Source: UBA5070 sp035352895 (GTDB taxonomy: Bacteria > Fibrobacterota > Fibrobacteria > UBA5070). Taken from it: a stretch of 64,000 bases of DNA. The position numbers and the translations under genes are program-made. This document shows, one piece after another, positions 1 to 9,189 of the stretch (its first letter is position 1; every line of letters starts with the position of its first letter). The DNA lies in contig DAOPYN010000009.1 of NCBI GenBank assembly GCA_035352895.1, forward strand, positions 1 through 64,000, given 5' to 3'. Under the pieces are notes generated by a model. The model did no database searches and was not told the origin of the DNA. It was given only the letters and a program-made list of their open reading frames with translations.

Positions 1-153
1 CGCCGAGCGGGTTTCGTAGGCCAGGCGGAAGAGCTCGAAGAACGCCTCGGGGGAGTCGGCCACCCGAAGGGCCGCCTTGCGTGGCTCCACTTCCTCGGAG
101 GTGAACAGACAGCCCGCCAGGGCCAGCGACAGCAGTGACAGGGATCGTCTCAT
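1..153 (-). CDS. Lipoprotein, 5' part only (runs off the window)
   Basis: The visible 51 residues begin with a short basic stretch, a hydrophobic core and a lipobox-like LAGC at residues 12-15, so the product is probably a lipid-anchored envelope protein. The start ATG overlaps the stop of the preceding lipoprotein gene by four bases (ATGA), which suggests translational coupling. Too little of the mature protein is present to assign a family. The gene is last in the visible part of a minus-strand run that starts at 6484. Confidence 0.7.
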   Translation of the reverse strand, partial: MRRSLSLLSLALAGCLFTSEEVEPRKAALRVADSPEAFFELFRLAYETRSA

Positions 154-692
154 CGCGGGCTCCCGCAGAGCTTCAGGAAGGAGGAGGACGCGGATGCGTC
201 CTGCCAGCGCAGGAGGCGCCATTCGGAAGGGTTGACCCGTCGGACGGTCCATTTGGATCCGGACTGGATGGCCAGGGTGTCCAGGCGCGTGCGGTCCGCG
301 CTCTGCCTCGCCAGGCGGTAGTCCATGGAGATCTCGATGGTGTCGGAGGTGGAGGCGCCCGACGATGTGGTGGTCGGCGTGGAATTCCACCACGTCAGCC
401 GACTGCCCGGATCGATGGAGGCGAGGCGCTGGACGCACACGCGCAGCCCCACCTGGTCCTGGTCGGGAAGCGTGGGCGCGGAGAGGACCGTGGCATCGCC
501 CAGGATGTTTCCGAGCAGGTCGGGGTTCTTCTGCTCCAGGGCTTCCCCGACCCGCTGGGGCACCTGCTGCGCGGTGGTGGCCAAGACGGTGGCCCCGGAA
601 CTGGGGTTCTCGGGGGTGGAAGGAGCGAAGGGATCCATGCATCCCCACAGCGCAGCCATCAGGCCGAGGGCGGCGAACTTCAGAAGATCCAT
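150..692 (-). CDS. Lipoprotein of unknown function
   Basis: 180 residues with a lipoprotein signal (MDLLKFAALG followed by a hydrophobic core and LWGC), then a Pro/Ser/Thr-rich linker. The mature part (APTLPDQDQ, ISMDYRLARQ, SKWTVRRVN) reads as a small alpha/beta domain of the kind that accumulates forces or moments in lipoproteins, but no family is recognised. It overlaps the end of the upstream beta-barrel gene by 13 bases and the next lipoprotein start by four bases, so the three are probably one transcript. The start at 692 gives the signal peptide; longer readings upstream in this frame lie inside the neighbour and were ignored. Confidence 0.75.
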   Translation of the reverse strand: MDLLKFAALGLMAALWGCMDPFAPSTPENPSSGATVLATTAQQVPQRVGEALEQKNPDLLGNILGDATVLSAPTLPDQDQVGLRVCVQRLASIDPGSRLTWWNSTPTTTSSGASTSDTIEISMDYRLARQSADRTRLDTLAIQSGSKWTVRRVNPSEWRLLRWQDASASSSFLKLCGSPR

Positions 693-2503
693 CTTGCCTC
701 CCCGTGCGCGATCCACGAATCCATCCCGGGTTGGTTCCATTGGTGCCCCGCTCCCAGCGAGATCGAAAGCGATTCGGAGTTCCACTCGGCGTCCGAACCC
801 GCACGGGAACTGGTGGACCGGTCCGGTGCCATCCACGCCGATCCGTCCCAGCTGCGCGTCCGTTCCAATTGCCAACGTCCCCAGGGGTGGGCGACCAGGG
901 ACTCCCACACGGGAATCTCGCCGGTCAGGGAGACGATCCAATCCTCCTGCACCCGGTCGGGAGCGAAGCCTTCGGGCAGGATCGCGCCGGTCTTGGTGGT
1001 GCCGTCGCTGAAGCGCACAGCCACCCAAGGAGATGCTTGCGGGCCGGCTTCCAACCCGACCGACCAGCCCGCGTCCAGCAATCCCGCCGCGCGCGAGGAA
1101 TCGAAGCGCCAGGTGTTGCGCTGTTCCCGAGCCCAGGCACCCGCCAGGGGGCGGATCACCTCGTGGATCGGAAGGGCGACATCTCCCCAAAGCCGGTTCT
1201 CCCGGCGTCTGGAGGTGCGGATCGATTGGCTCGCGCGCGGGAACACGTCTTCCTGGAAGATGGTGGTCCATCCGGCCAAGGGGCGGTCGGACGGCGCGAA
1301 TCGGGCCGATCGGACGGAAAGGGTGAACATCCGCACGGAAAGGTCCTCGTCCGGCCGATCGGTGGAGAGGGGAGACTCGTTCTGCGGATGGCGGACCTCG
1401 GCGAGCGACTGCTGGAGGATGCCGGAAATCGTCCAGGAAGTGTCCGGTGACACCCACGCGAGGGTGTCCGAGAGACGCAGGGTCCGCGTCTCGTCGTCGT
1501 TCTTCCGGTCCTCCCCGGCCCAGAGGTCGGGAGATCCGGCCAAGGGCGAGGTCCACCAGCTGCGCGTCTCCAGATCCAGTTCCAGACGACGCGCGTGTGA
1601 GGCTCCCCGTCCCAGGGGGCTCCACAGCGAGACGGCCCCCAGGGAGGAGCGGCGTTCCAGGCCTGGTGAACGACACGTCGCGTCGTTGCGGATGGAGCGT
1701 TCCAAGGCGCCTTCCAGGAGCCAGGAGTGGCGGCCCGCGCGGAGGCTCCAGTCGGCCTGGGCTTTGGCGTTTCCCTCGCCCAGGTTCGCCGAAAGACGGC
1801 TGGAACGCAGCCGCAGGGTGTCCCAGCCCAGGTGCAATCGCAACGTGTCGGATCCGTCGCCGGAAACCGACGTCTTGGCGCCCGTGGCCAGTCCCGCCCT
1901 GGACCACCGCAGACGCGACGGGAGAAGGTCCTGGATCCAGAATCCCTCCGCGAAGGGAGCCAGATCCGAGGTGCCGTGCCAGGAGGCTTCCAGTCCGCCT
2001 TGGACGTTGGTCCCGCCCGAGCCTGCCGTCTCGCCGGGCTCCAGGGGCTGGGTGAGCGAGCCGGGATCCTGCGATTCGGCGAGCAGTCCGCCGATCAGCG
2101 AGGCGTCCAGCTGGGGTCGCTCCCAGCGCCAGCGACCCAGGCCCTGGATCAGCCAGGCGTTTTCGCCGGCTGCTGGTGATGCGGCACCGAGTCCTCCCGC
2201 GCGGCCCAGGAACTTTCCGGAGGCGTCGATCCGTCCGCTGGACCAGAGCGCGTGGAGGGTTTGCTCCCCCGAGGCGTCGGTGGTCGGATCCTGTCGCAAT
2301 TGGACGGTGTCCCACACCACGAGGGTGGAGTCGCCGAAGTCCCGGAACATCGCCTTGGCACCCAAGGTGATCCGGTCGTTCTCCGTCTCGCTGCGCGTGG
2401 AGATGCCCGGCTCCACCGCCTGGGGCGAAGCGAACAACGAATCCAGCGGCAGGGCGTGGACCGAAGCGCAGGCGACCAGGACCAGAGGTTGAAGAGGGAG
2501 CAT
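680..2503 (-). CDS. Secreted, outer-membrane beta-barrel-like protein
   Basis: 607 residues with a signal peptide (MLPLQPLVLVACASVHA). The mature chain is full of alternating polar/hydrophobic strands with many Trp, Arg and Ser residues and ends in an aromatic residue (ARWIF), as many outer-membrane barrels do. No enzyme motif is visible. A TTG six bases upstream (2509) is an alternative start, but the ATG at 2503 puts the signal sequence directly at the N-terminus. It lies 36 bases after a metalloprotease-like lipoprotein gene and overlaps the next lipoprotein gene, suggesting an envelope-associated set. The barrel call is inferred from composition, not from a recognised family. Confidence 0.7.
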   Translation of the reverse strand: MLPLQPLVLVACASVHALPLDSLFASPQAVEPGISTRSETENDRITLGAKAMFRDFGDSTLVVWDTVQLRQDPTTDASGEQTLHALWSSGRIDASGKFLGRAGGLGAASPAAGENAWLIQGLGRWRWERPQLDASLIGGLLAESQDPGSLTQPLEPGETAGSGGTNVQGGLEASWHGTSDLAPFAEGFWIQDLLPSRLRWSRAGLATGAKTSVSGDGSDTLRLHLGWDTLRLRSSRLSANLGEGNAKAQADWSLRAGRHSWLLEGALERSIRNDATCRSPGLERRSSLGAVSLWSPLGRGASHARRLELDLETRSWWTSPLAGSPDLWAGEDRKNDDETRTLRLSDTLAWVSPDTSWTISGILQQSLAEVRHPQNESPLSTDRPDEDLSVRMFTLSVRSARFAPSDRPLAGWTTIFQEDVFPRASQSIRTSRRRENRLWGDVALPIHEVIRPLAGAWAREQRNTWRFDSSRAAGLLDAGWSVGLEAGPQASPWVAVRFSDGTTKTGAILPEGFAPDRVQEDWIVSLTGEIPVWESLVAHPWGRWQLERTRSWDGSAWMAPDRSTSSRAGSDAEWNSESLSISLGAGHQWNQPGMDSWIAHGEARWIF

Positions 2504-2539
2504 GGCCAACGGTCGGCGCCTAGGCTGGAAGGAGGCGGG

Positions 2540-3949
2540 TCAGGGGCGCGATCGGAGGTACTCCTTCCAGATGTGCACCGGTTTGCTGGGGAACGGGGGG
2601 AAGGATGCCTTCGATGGATCCGCGACGGAGGGAGCCCGGCGCGCCGCCGAAAGGCTCGTGGGACGGGCATCCGCCAGTTCGGACCAGATGGAGTCGGCCA
2701 CATACGCGGGCCACCGGTCGGGATGGGATCCGTACATGAGCGACACATCCCCGCCGCGCCGTACCGCGCGGACGCGGCCGGTGTCCCCGCGGGGAGCCTC
2801 CAGGCTGTCGAACTCCCCGTCGATTTTGGCCACGAGGCCCCGTCCGGCCGCCCATTTGGACAGGAATTGAGTGGCATCGGCGGCGGTCTCGAAGCGGATG
2901 CGACCTGCCGCGATGTGGTGGAGGGAATCCCCCGCGCGCCAGAGCCAGAATCTGTCTCCCTTCCAGGAAGACGACCTCCAGGCCAGGGAAGGTGCCCGCC
3001 AATGCAGCATGGCGGCCAGGTACACTTCGCCCAGGCGATCGGACCCCAGGGGGACCAGGCCGGGGCGGTTCCTGAAGACATCCTCCGGCCATTCCGCGAT
3101 GGTCAACGCGTCCGCTCCGGCGAACGGATGGAGCATCCGCTTGGTGGAACGCGGGGCGTTGCGGTGGAGCTCGTCGATCGAAGACCAACCCAACGCCTTG
3201 CGCTGGTCGTGGATGGACCATTCGCCCACCCAGTAGTGGCTGTAGATGGGAAGGGTGAGCGCCAGGGGCGTGGTCGGATGGTCGTTTCTGGCCGCATCCA
3301 GGATGAAGTCCAGGGTGATGGGACGGTACTTGGCCTCGAAGGCCTCGATGGTGCTCGGACGCAGCGACCACAGGTCCCCCAGGTATTCGGCCTCGCCTTC
3401 CACCAGATGCTGGAGGGCGAGGTGCTCGTCGTATCCGGCGCCTCTGCGAAGGGTGTCCCAGAAGTTCAGGTTCTGCAGGGCGTGTGCCAGTTCGTGGGCG
3501 ATCAGGGTGTACGAGACCTCCTCCGGCTGGTCGGGGTCCTCCACCAGCCAGAATTTGCCCGTGCCTGTCACGTAGAATCCGCCGATGTTGTCGCCGTCGA
3601 ATTTCCGCTGTTCCTCCTCGGCCGATTTCGCGGCGTCCATCAGGTCGAGCGCGACGAAAAGTTCCGTTTCCGTGGGGTGCGGGCCGGTGGTCGTGTCCGG
3701 CTTCCCGGGGTTGGCGGCCTCGATGGAATCGAGGAGAACCATCAGCCGTTCCCGCTTGACCCACCGCGAGATCACCGGCGCGTCGAAGGGAAGATTCCGC
3801 AGCCTGGAGAGGTCGTCCTGGATGCCCGCGACGGCCCATTGGAGGCTCTCGTCGTCCCCTTGGACCAAACCGTCGGGCGGCGCCGTGCCGCGGTCGCAGG
3901 CGGCCAAACCCAGTGCGCAGGCGATCAGGATTCGTGGAAGGATTCGCAT
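2540..3949 (-). CDS. Lipoprotein with a zinc-metallopeptidase motif
   Basis: 469 residues. The N-terminus is a lipoprotein signal (MRILPRILIACALGLAAC). The sequence LIAHELAHAL near residue 152 is an HExxH zincin motif, and about 30 residues later HLVEGEAEY supplies a plausible third ligand or downstream glutamate, so it may be an active metallopeptidase facing the periplasm or surface. The rest (YWVGEWSIHDQRKALGW, WPEDVFRNRPG) resembles no family I can name. It follows tssF by 55 bases. A link to type VI secretion is possible from position only. Confidence 0.72.
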   Translation of the reverse strand: MRILPRILIACALGLAACDRGTAPPDGLVQGDDESLQWAVAGIQDDLSRLRNLPFDAPVISRWVKRERLMVLLDSIEAANPGKPDTTTGPHPTETELFVALDLMDAAKSAEEEQRKFDGDNIGGFYVTGTGKFWLVEDPDQPEEVSYTLIAHELAHALQNLNFWDTLRRGAGYDEHLALQHLVEGEAEYLGDLWSLRPSTIEAFEAKYRPITLDFILDAARNDHPTTPLALTLPIYSHYWVGEWSIHDQRKALGWSSIDELHRNAPRSTKRMLHPFAGADALTIAEWPEDVFRNRPGLVPLGSDRLGEVYLAAMLHWRAPSLAWRSSSWKGDRFWLWRAGDSLHHIAAGRIRFETAADATQFLSKWAAGRGLVAKIDGEFDSLEAPRGDTGRVRAVRRGGDVSLMYGSHPDRWPAYVADSIWSELADARPTSLSAARRAPSVADPSKASFPPFPSKPVHIWKEYLRSRP

Positions 3950-4004
3950 GGCGTGGATATGCTCCCCGAACGGGCTCGACGGCCCGATCGTGAAAAGGTG
4001 CGGG

Positions 4005-5732
4005 TCAGTCGACGTGTTCCAAGGTGGCGCCCGAGGGCTCCACCACCACCGTGGTGCGGCATCCCGCTCCGATGGGGGTCTGGTCGCGGGCGATGCGGTG
4101 GAGGATGGATGCGTAGGCGTCCAGGAGGCCCAGCCGGTCCCAGGTGTCCGGAGCGCAGGTGGTGTCGCGCAGGCGGATGGAGACGTGCAGGACGGGACGG
4201 CTCACGCCCAGCCGCGTGACGTACTCGGTGGAGTGGGTGATCTCCTGGAGGGAGTCCACGATGAGGCGCTTGGCCTCGGCGGGATCCCACAGGAACTGCC
4301 GCAGGGCGTCCCGCATCCGCCGCGCGTCCAGAAGGCCCTGGAAATGGCCGCTGGCGAAGGCCAGGAGCCGGTTGAGGGGGGATATCCGGGGCGCCGGTCG
4401 GTGCAGCGGGCTGGGGCGGGTGAGCGTGAAGGCGGTGGCGCGTTCGGGAAGGGGAGGATTGGCCGAAAGCGGAGCGAAGGGGGGGACCGCTTCGTTGGGA
4501 CGGTTTCCGTCGCAGCAGATGGCCTCGGGCGAGAGGTATTCGGCCTCGAAGGGGTGGGAGGGGTCGGGATGCCCCACGGTGAGGCCCACCAGCGGCTTTC
4601 CGTTGACGTCGGTGCGCCGGTGGATCTGGAAGTAGCGTTGGCCGCTCTGGGCGTGGCGGTAGGCCGAGAATCTGCGGTAGCGGATGGTGCGCACCGGATG
4701 CGATTGCGTGAGGCCGTCCACCCCGGACACGTCCAGGACCTCCCTCGTGGGCGGTCCCAGGGGGCGCAGCACCTTCTCGGAACGGTCGTGCTCCCACGAG
4801 AGGGTCTGGCAGGATTCCAGGTAGCGGTTGACCGACATCAGGCAGTGGAGTCGGAAATTGTCTGCGGAGACCGCCCGCGACATCCCGCGCGGGAAGCTGC
4901 CGTCGAAGTGGATCCGGATGGAGATGACGGGGTTCTCCGCCACCGGGACCGTTCCCAGGCCGCGAAGCTCCACGAACCGGAATCGTTCGTCGCAGCAGAG
5001 GAAGTCGCGCGCGTCGGCCAACGGCGAGGAACCCGCGGCGTCCTCGCCGTATCCGGGGGCGTCGTGGCGTTCGAAGCGCACCTGGCTCGATGCGATCCAG
5101 CCTCCGGAGGGTGTCTGGACCTCGCAGCGGGCCTGGCGACAAGTCAGGCCGTAGCGCAGCGACCACACCACCGGGGCGTCCCCATGCAGGAAGATGCGGA
5201 TCCGGTCGGGCCAGGTCTCCGGGGTGCGCGACGAATTCCAGCCCAGGGAAAGATCCAGCCTGGCCGAGCCCTGGTCGCCGGTCTCCACCTTCGCGTCGCG
5301 CACGAACATGTGGTCCAGCACCGTGGTCTCGGTGGCCGAGAACCGGCAGTCGGCGGTCCGCTTGTCGCTGGGGACCAGGATGGTTCCCTTCTCGACCACC
5401 ACCTCGCCTTCGCGCATGCGGAACGGATCCAGCTGGATCACCGTGACGGCCGGCAGGGGTTGTTCCAGCGGACCCATCAGCAGTTCCAGGAGGTGCCCGG
5501 TCAGCCCGTCCTCTTCGGCCAGCGCCGCTTCCCGCGAGCGGGCGGTCAGGAAGGTGAAGCCGTCCACCAGCCGTTCCACGTAGGGGTCGCGATCGTCCAC
5601 CTGGTCGGGATCCAACAGCCGCGCCGCTTCCGGGTATTCCAGGGCGAACTCGCGTCCTTCCTCCAGGAGGGCGCGCCGTTCCTGGACGAAGCGCGCGTGG
5701 ATGGAAGGGCGGTTGGCGTCGTTGTCGCTCAA
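4005..5732 (-). CDS. tssF: Type VI secretion baseplate protein TssF
   Basis: 575 residues, normal length for TssF (VasA/ImpG). The N-terminal signature is clear: a helix ending in EFALEYPEAARLL followed by DPYVERLVDGFTFLTAR, and later the family's LRPLGPPTRE, RRFSAYRH and RPVLHVSIRL segments. In known systems TssF is part of the TssEFGK wedge in the cytoplasmic baseplate. The start is a TTG whose TTGA overlaps the stop of the upstream gene; no ATG lies before the conserved N-terminus except far upstream in the neighbour's coding region. The usual partner tssG is not next to it, which is odd; the flanking genes encode exported proteins instead. Confidence 0.85.
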   Translation of the reverse strand: MSDNDANRPSIHARFVQERRALLEEGREFALEYPEAARLLDPDQVDDRDPYVERLVDGFTFLTARSREAALAEEDGLTGHLLELLMGPLEQPLPAVTVIQLDPFRMREGEVVVEKGTILVPSDKRTADCRFSATETTVLDHMFVRDAKVETGDQGSARLDLSLGWNSSRTPETWPDRIRIFLHGDAPVVWSLRYGLTCRQARCEVQTPSGGWIASSQVRFERHDAPGYGEDAAGSSPLADARDFLCCDERFRFVELRGLGTVPVAENPVISIRIHFDGSFPRGMSRAVSADNFRLHCLMSVNRYLESCQTLSWEHDRSEKVLRPLGPPTREVLDVSGVDGLTQSHPVRTIRYRRFSAYRHAQSGQRYFQIHRRTDVNGKPLVGLTVGHPDPSHPFEAEYLSPEAICCDGNRPNEAVPPFAPLSANPPLPERATAFTLTRPSPLHRPAPRISPLNRLLAFASGHFQGLLDARRMRDALRQFLWDPAEAKRLIVDSLQEITHSTEYVTRLGVSRPVLHVSIRLRDTTCAPDTWDRLGLLDAYASILHRIARDQTPIGAGCRTTVVVEPSGATLEHVD

Positions 5733-6484
5733 AGGGCGAAATCCAGCTTCATGAAACGGATGCCCAGCACCGTCATGGGGGCATCCAGAAGCTCGCGGCG
5801 CGACAACCGCAGGACCAGCCAGCGCTTCTTGGTGGAGCGGTCTCCCAGCATGCCGTAGGGGACCAGATGGAGGCCGCCGGCGGCGGAGTCCACCATGTGG
5901 AACACCAGGCGCTGGGCGGAATCGGAAATGGAAAACGGAGTCGATTCGGCGGAACGGTCTGGATAGGCGGTCCACTCGATGGTGTGCCTGGGAAGCGGCA
6001 GGAGCTTCTGGCCCATGGTCTGGCGGATGCCGACTTTGGCCAGTTCCCGCGAGATTTCCGCGTGGTTTTCCTTCCAGAGGCAGCGCAGCAGGTCCTTGCT
6101 GCGGGCGCAGGCGCCCTCGATGAACGGATCGGCGCGGAAGAACTTCCGCTCGAAGAGAGGACGTGGTTCGTCGTTGAGAAGGTCATGGAAATCCACGGCG
6201 AACCGGAACATTCCCTGTTCGGGGAGATACTCGCTCACGGCCGTGGCGACCTGTCCATCCGCGTTCCATCCCACCAGACGTGTCTGGCAGCAGGTGTCGT
6301 TGGGTCGGGGGAGGTCCTCGAAGGCCATCCGATCCAGCACCGTGGAGGGATAGGCGAAGGAGGCCGACCACGCCGCGCCGCACGAAAGCAGTGCGCAGAC
6401 CAGGGCCGTCCGGCTCCCGGAGCCGAGGAGGGAACGAAGACGCGGAACCAGCAGCTTGGAGCGTTTTGGCCGTGGGGGCATCAT
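5729..6484 (-). CDS. Secreted protein of unknown function
   Basis: 251 residues with a long basic N-terminus (PRPKRSKLLVPRLR) and a hydrophobic signal segment ending near SCGAAWSASFA, so export is likely. The mature part contains paired cysteines (TCCQTR, EGACARSKDLLRC) that could form disulfides. No family recognised. It is the first gene of the tssF run and its stop overlaps the TTG start of tssF. Two adjacent ATGs (6484, 6481) are possible starts; neither has a clear ribosome-binding site. Confidence 0.68.
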   Translation of the reverse strand: MMPPRPKRSKLLVPRLRSLLGSGSRTALVCALLSCGAAWSASFAYPSTVLDRMAFEDLPRPNDTCCQTRLVGWNADGQVATAVSEYLPEQGMFRFAVDFHDLLNDEPRPLFERKFFRADPFIEGACARSKDLLRCLWKENHAEISRELAKVGIRQTMGQKLLPLPRHTIEWTAYPDRSAESTPFSISDSAQRLVFHMVDSAAGGLHLVPYGMLGDRSTKKRWLVLRLSRRELLDAPMTVLGIRFMKLDFAL

Positions 6485-6562
6485 GGGAGGAAGATAACCA
6501 TGTTGACGTGGTGGGCGGACGTCGATCCTGCTCCAGTGGATGGATGGGTGTGCCCGCGTCGT

Positions 6563-8203
6563 TCAGCGTCCGATCCGCACCACGGTCCGCGGTTGCGACA
6601 GCAAGGCGCTCTGCAGCCGGATCCATTCGGCAGGCATGGCACGTCGCAGGATCAGGAGGTCCGATAGGCTTCCCGTGAAACGGCGAGCGTCGGAGTGGCG
6701 CCATCCCACCACCAGGCTGTCTCGCGGCAGGTCCCCCTGGTAGGTGAAGCGCGACGTGGTGGTCTGTCCGGAAGGGGCGCCTTCGTGATACCACTGGACC
6801 GCGGAGTCGCCGGCTGCCAGGTCGCGGACCGCAGACAGGACCACCCAACGACCCGATTCCACCGATTTCTCGGAAACGGAATAGACATTGAAGTCCGTGT
6901 CCGCGCGGGCGGTGAAGGCGGGATTCCATCCGGCTTGGCGGGATAGGGACTTGGGCACTTGCAGGAAGAAGTCCTTCTTGCAAGCTCGCCACGTGGAATC
7001 GCCCCATCCCAGGAACACCTGGCCTTTGTCCTGGGGCTTGAGCCGCCACAGCACCGTGAAGGAATGGTCCAGATCCACCCGGTCGCCGCTGGCGGCGAAT
7101 CCCGACATGCCCAAGCGGGAGAACTTCACGCCTCCTTCCGGATCGGCGGCCAGGGATCCGGTGAGCACGGCGTCGTCGCGCCAGGTGGAGGCGTCGGCCG
7201 CCCGCAGCCGACCCGCGGCGTCCACGTACTGCCGATCCAGGCTCCATGCGCCCGCCCAACCGCGGGCTCCGGGGAAGACCCCGGAAGGGGAGGAGACGGA
7301 TTCCGCCAAGGGGTCGCCCCACCGCACGCGCAGGACCACCGCCAGGCGCGAGGGGTGCACGCGGGGCACCAGCGCCCGCACGAGGGCGAACCTCCCTTCC
7401 CGGGAGAAGGCCTCCACGAAGAAGGGAACCGCCTTCCCCGCCGAATCCACCACGCGCAGGTCCTGGCCGCGCGTCCGTGCGCCGACGGGAAACAGCGAGT
7501 CTTCCAGGCGCAGCAGCACGGAAACGGAATCCACCGGGCCGGTCAGTCCGGAAATGGTCCGCGTGTCCATCCACACCGCAACGGAATCCGTCCATCGTGG
7601 GCGCTCGGGCGAGGTCTGGATCCCGCCCAGGGAGTCGGATTCCCCGGGATGCAGGGCGGAAAGGAACTGGGCGGAAGTCCCCCGCCTGGAAATGCTCGCC
7701 CGCACTTCCAGGCGCCCGGCGGGCAGGGAGTCCAGTTGGAATCTTCCCGCCGAATCCGTCCAGACGCTCCGTTCCAGGCCGCGCACCTGGATGCGTGCGC
7801 GTTCGTCCTGGGGCTCCAGGTGCACCGATCCGGAAAGCCGCGAGGCCGGTTGGAGCTGGCATCGCGCCAGGGAGGATTCGCTGTCCAGGTGGATCCGGGT
7901 CCGAGCGCCGGCCGAGACCACTTCGATGGCCAGTTCCCCCGAAGGGCGAGCGACCCGCACCATGCCGGAATCGTTCGTGATCGTGTCCAGGATGCCTTGG
8001 GAGGGATCCTGCCGGGTCCAGTCGTCGGCGAGGTAGTCGGCCGGCCGGATCCGCACGAGGGTGCGGGCGGCGGGTTTGCCGTCCTGCGACACCACCTGCA
8101 CCATCAGTCCGTTGGAGGTCTCCGAGGTGGAGCCCCCCTGCTGGCGATCCAGGCCGCAGGATGCCAGGGCGAACGCGATGGCGAACAGTCCTGGGCGCTT
8201 CAT
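6563..8203 (-). CDS. Fibrobacter-type lipoprotein with DUF2341-like and LamG-like regions
   Basis: 546 residues. Lipoprotein signal MKRPGLFAIAFALASC. A carboxypeptidase-regulatory-like beta domain follows (GRFQLDSLPAG, near residue 150). The middle (GQDLRVVDSAGKAVPFFVE ... VLRVRWGDP) resembles DUF2341, and the C-terminal half (LDHSFTVLWRL, SDLLILRRAMPAEWI) reads as a concanavalin/LamG-like fold. Such proteins are thought to bind glycans at the cell surface; no catalytic residue is seen. The start ATG overlaps the stop of the TIGR02147 gene by four bases. Pairing of a TIGR02147 protein with a large lipoprotein is a recurring arrangement in Fibrobacterota. Confidence 0.78.
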   Translation of the reverse strand: MKRPGLFAIAFALASCGLDRQQGGSTSETSNGLMVQVVSQDGKPAARTLVRIRPADYLADDWTRQDPSQGILDTITNDSGMVRVARPSGELAIEVVSAGARTRIHLDSESSLARCQLQPASRLSGSVHLEPQDERARIQVRGLERSVWTDSAGRFQLDSLPAGRLEVRASISRRGTSAQFLSALHPGESDSLGGIQTSPERPRWTDSVAVWMDTRTISGLTGPVDSVSVLLRLEDSLFPVGARTRGQDLRVVDSAGKAVPFFVEAFSREGRFALVRALVPRVHPSRLAVVLRVRWGDPLAESVSSPSGVFPGARGWAGAWSLDRQYVDAAGRLRAADASTWRDDAVLTGSLAADPEGGVKFSRLGMSGFAASGDRVDLDHSFTVLWRLKPQDKGQVFLGWGDSTWRACKKDFFLQVPKSLSRQAGWNPAFTARADTDFNVYSVSEKSVESGRWVVLSAVRDLAAGDSAVQWYHEGAPSGQTTTSRFTYQGDLPRDSLVVGWRHSDARRFTGSLSDLLILRRAMPAEWIRLQSALLSQPRTVVRIGR

Positions 8204-9042
8204 GGCTTGGCCTTCCGCGCGGGTCGGTCCAGAGGGGTGGTGAACGGGAAGATCTGGATGTTCACCTGGTACACGCTGTCGGCCGGGTCGGATTCCTCGG
8301 CCAGGCGGATCAGGTCCCTGCGAAATTCCGCCGCGCGCTCCCGCAGGAGGCCCAGATCCCGCTCCGCCAGCGTCAGGGTGAGGGTGGTGACGTCGCGGCG
8401 ACGGGGAGGGATGTCGTCCAGGGAAGCCTCGGCGAGCCGCAGGGTCTCGCGCTGGAATGCGCGGACGGTCTTCTCCTTCCAGAGATCGCCGGTCCGGATG
8501 TGCTTGTCGGCGATCCGCAGCCGTCCCTGGTCGGAGGTTTCCACCAGGCCCAGGCGGATCAGGAGGTCCAAGGCGCGGGACAGTTCGGTTTCGGAGGGGG
8601 TGGGATGCAGGCGTCCGGCCAGGTGCGACGGCGATTGATCCGCTTCCTCCAGGGAAAGCAGGCCGCGCAGGGCGGTGGGGATCCAACTGGAATAGAAGTC
8701 GTACTGGTCCTGGGCCAACTCCCGGGTCTGGACATCCTTGAGGGCCTGCAGCTCCTCCCAGCGGGCTTCCACCTCCTCCTTGCGCACCGCCTTGGCGAAG
8801 CGGACCAGGGCCAGGAGATAGCGCTCGCCGCGGGCGTCCAAGCCGAACAGCTTGGCGATGGGTCCCAGCTTGTTCTCCGACAGATGCAACCGCCCCTGGA
8901 GCACCTTCACCAGGTGTCCGGGATCCATATCCACCCTCTGGGCCATGAACCGGTAGGAAAAGTGCGGATTGGAGCGCTTGCGCTCCTCGTAGCGCTCTTT
9001 CAGCCAGGCCCGGTAGTCGTCGGTGGCGTAGAGTGAGTCCAC
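8200..9042 (-). CDS. TIGR02147 family protein (probable regulator)
   Basis: 280 residues starting at GTG (VDSLYATDDYRAWL), which matches the usual TIGR02147 beginning with a D-YR-(F/W)L motif. The N-terminal 60 residues look like a helix-turn-helix (FSYRFMAQRVDMDPGHLVKVLQG), followed by KLFGLDARGERYLLALVRFAKA and the C-terminal helical part ending in QVNIQIFPFT, the typical signature of the family (QVNIQLFPL-type). TIGR02147 is known almost only from Fibrobacter relatives and is presumed to regulate the adjacent gene. It is transcribed away from the pectin locus, so the 147-bp intergenic region at 9043-9189 must hold promoters in both directions. Confidence 0.85.
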   Translation of the reverse strand: MDSLYATDDYRAWLKERYEERKRSNPHFSYRFMAQRVDMDPGHLVKVLQGRLHLSENKLGPIAKLFGLDARGERYLLALVRFAKAVRKEEVEARWEELQALKDVQTRELAQDQYDFYSSWIPTALRGLLSLEEADQSPSHLAGRLHPTPSETELSRALDLLIRLGLVETSDQGRLRIADKHIRTGDLWKEKTVRAFQRETLRLAEASLDDIPPRRRDVTTLTLTLAERDLGLLRERAAEFRRDLIRLAEESDPADSVYQVNIQIFPFTTPLDRPARKAKP

Positions 9043-9189
9043 AAAGGGGATTGTAACCCCTCCGGACCCGCCGGTGGGAGGCGAACCCCTTCCCGGCCGC
9101 GAAAGCCGATGAATCGGATTCAACGGAATCCCGGCCACCAAAGCGACAAGAGGACAGCGGATCCGGCCCGCGTGGACTATTCTCTGGGC

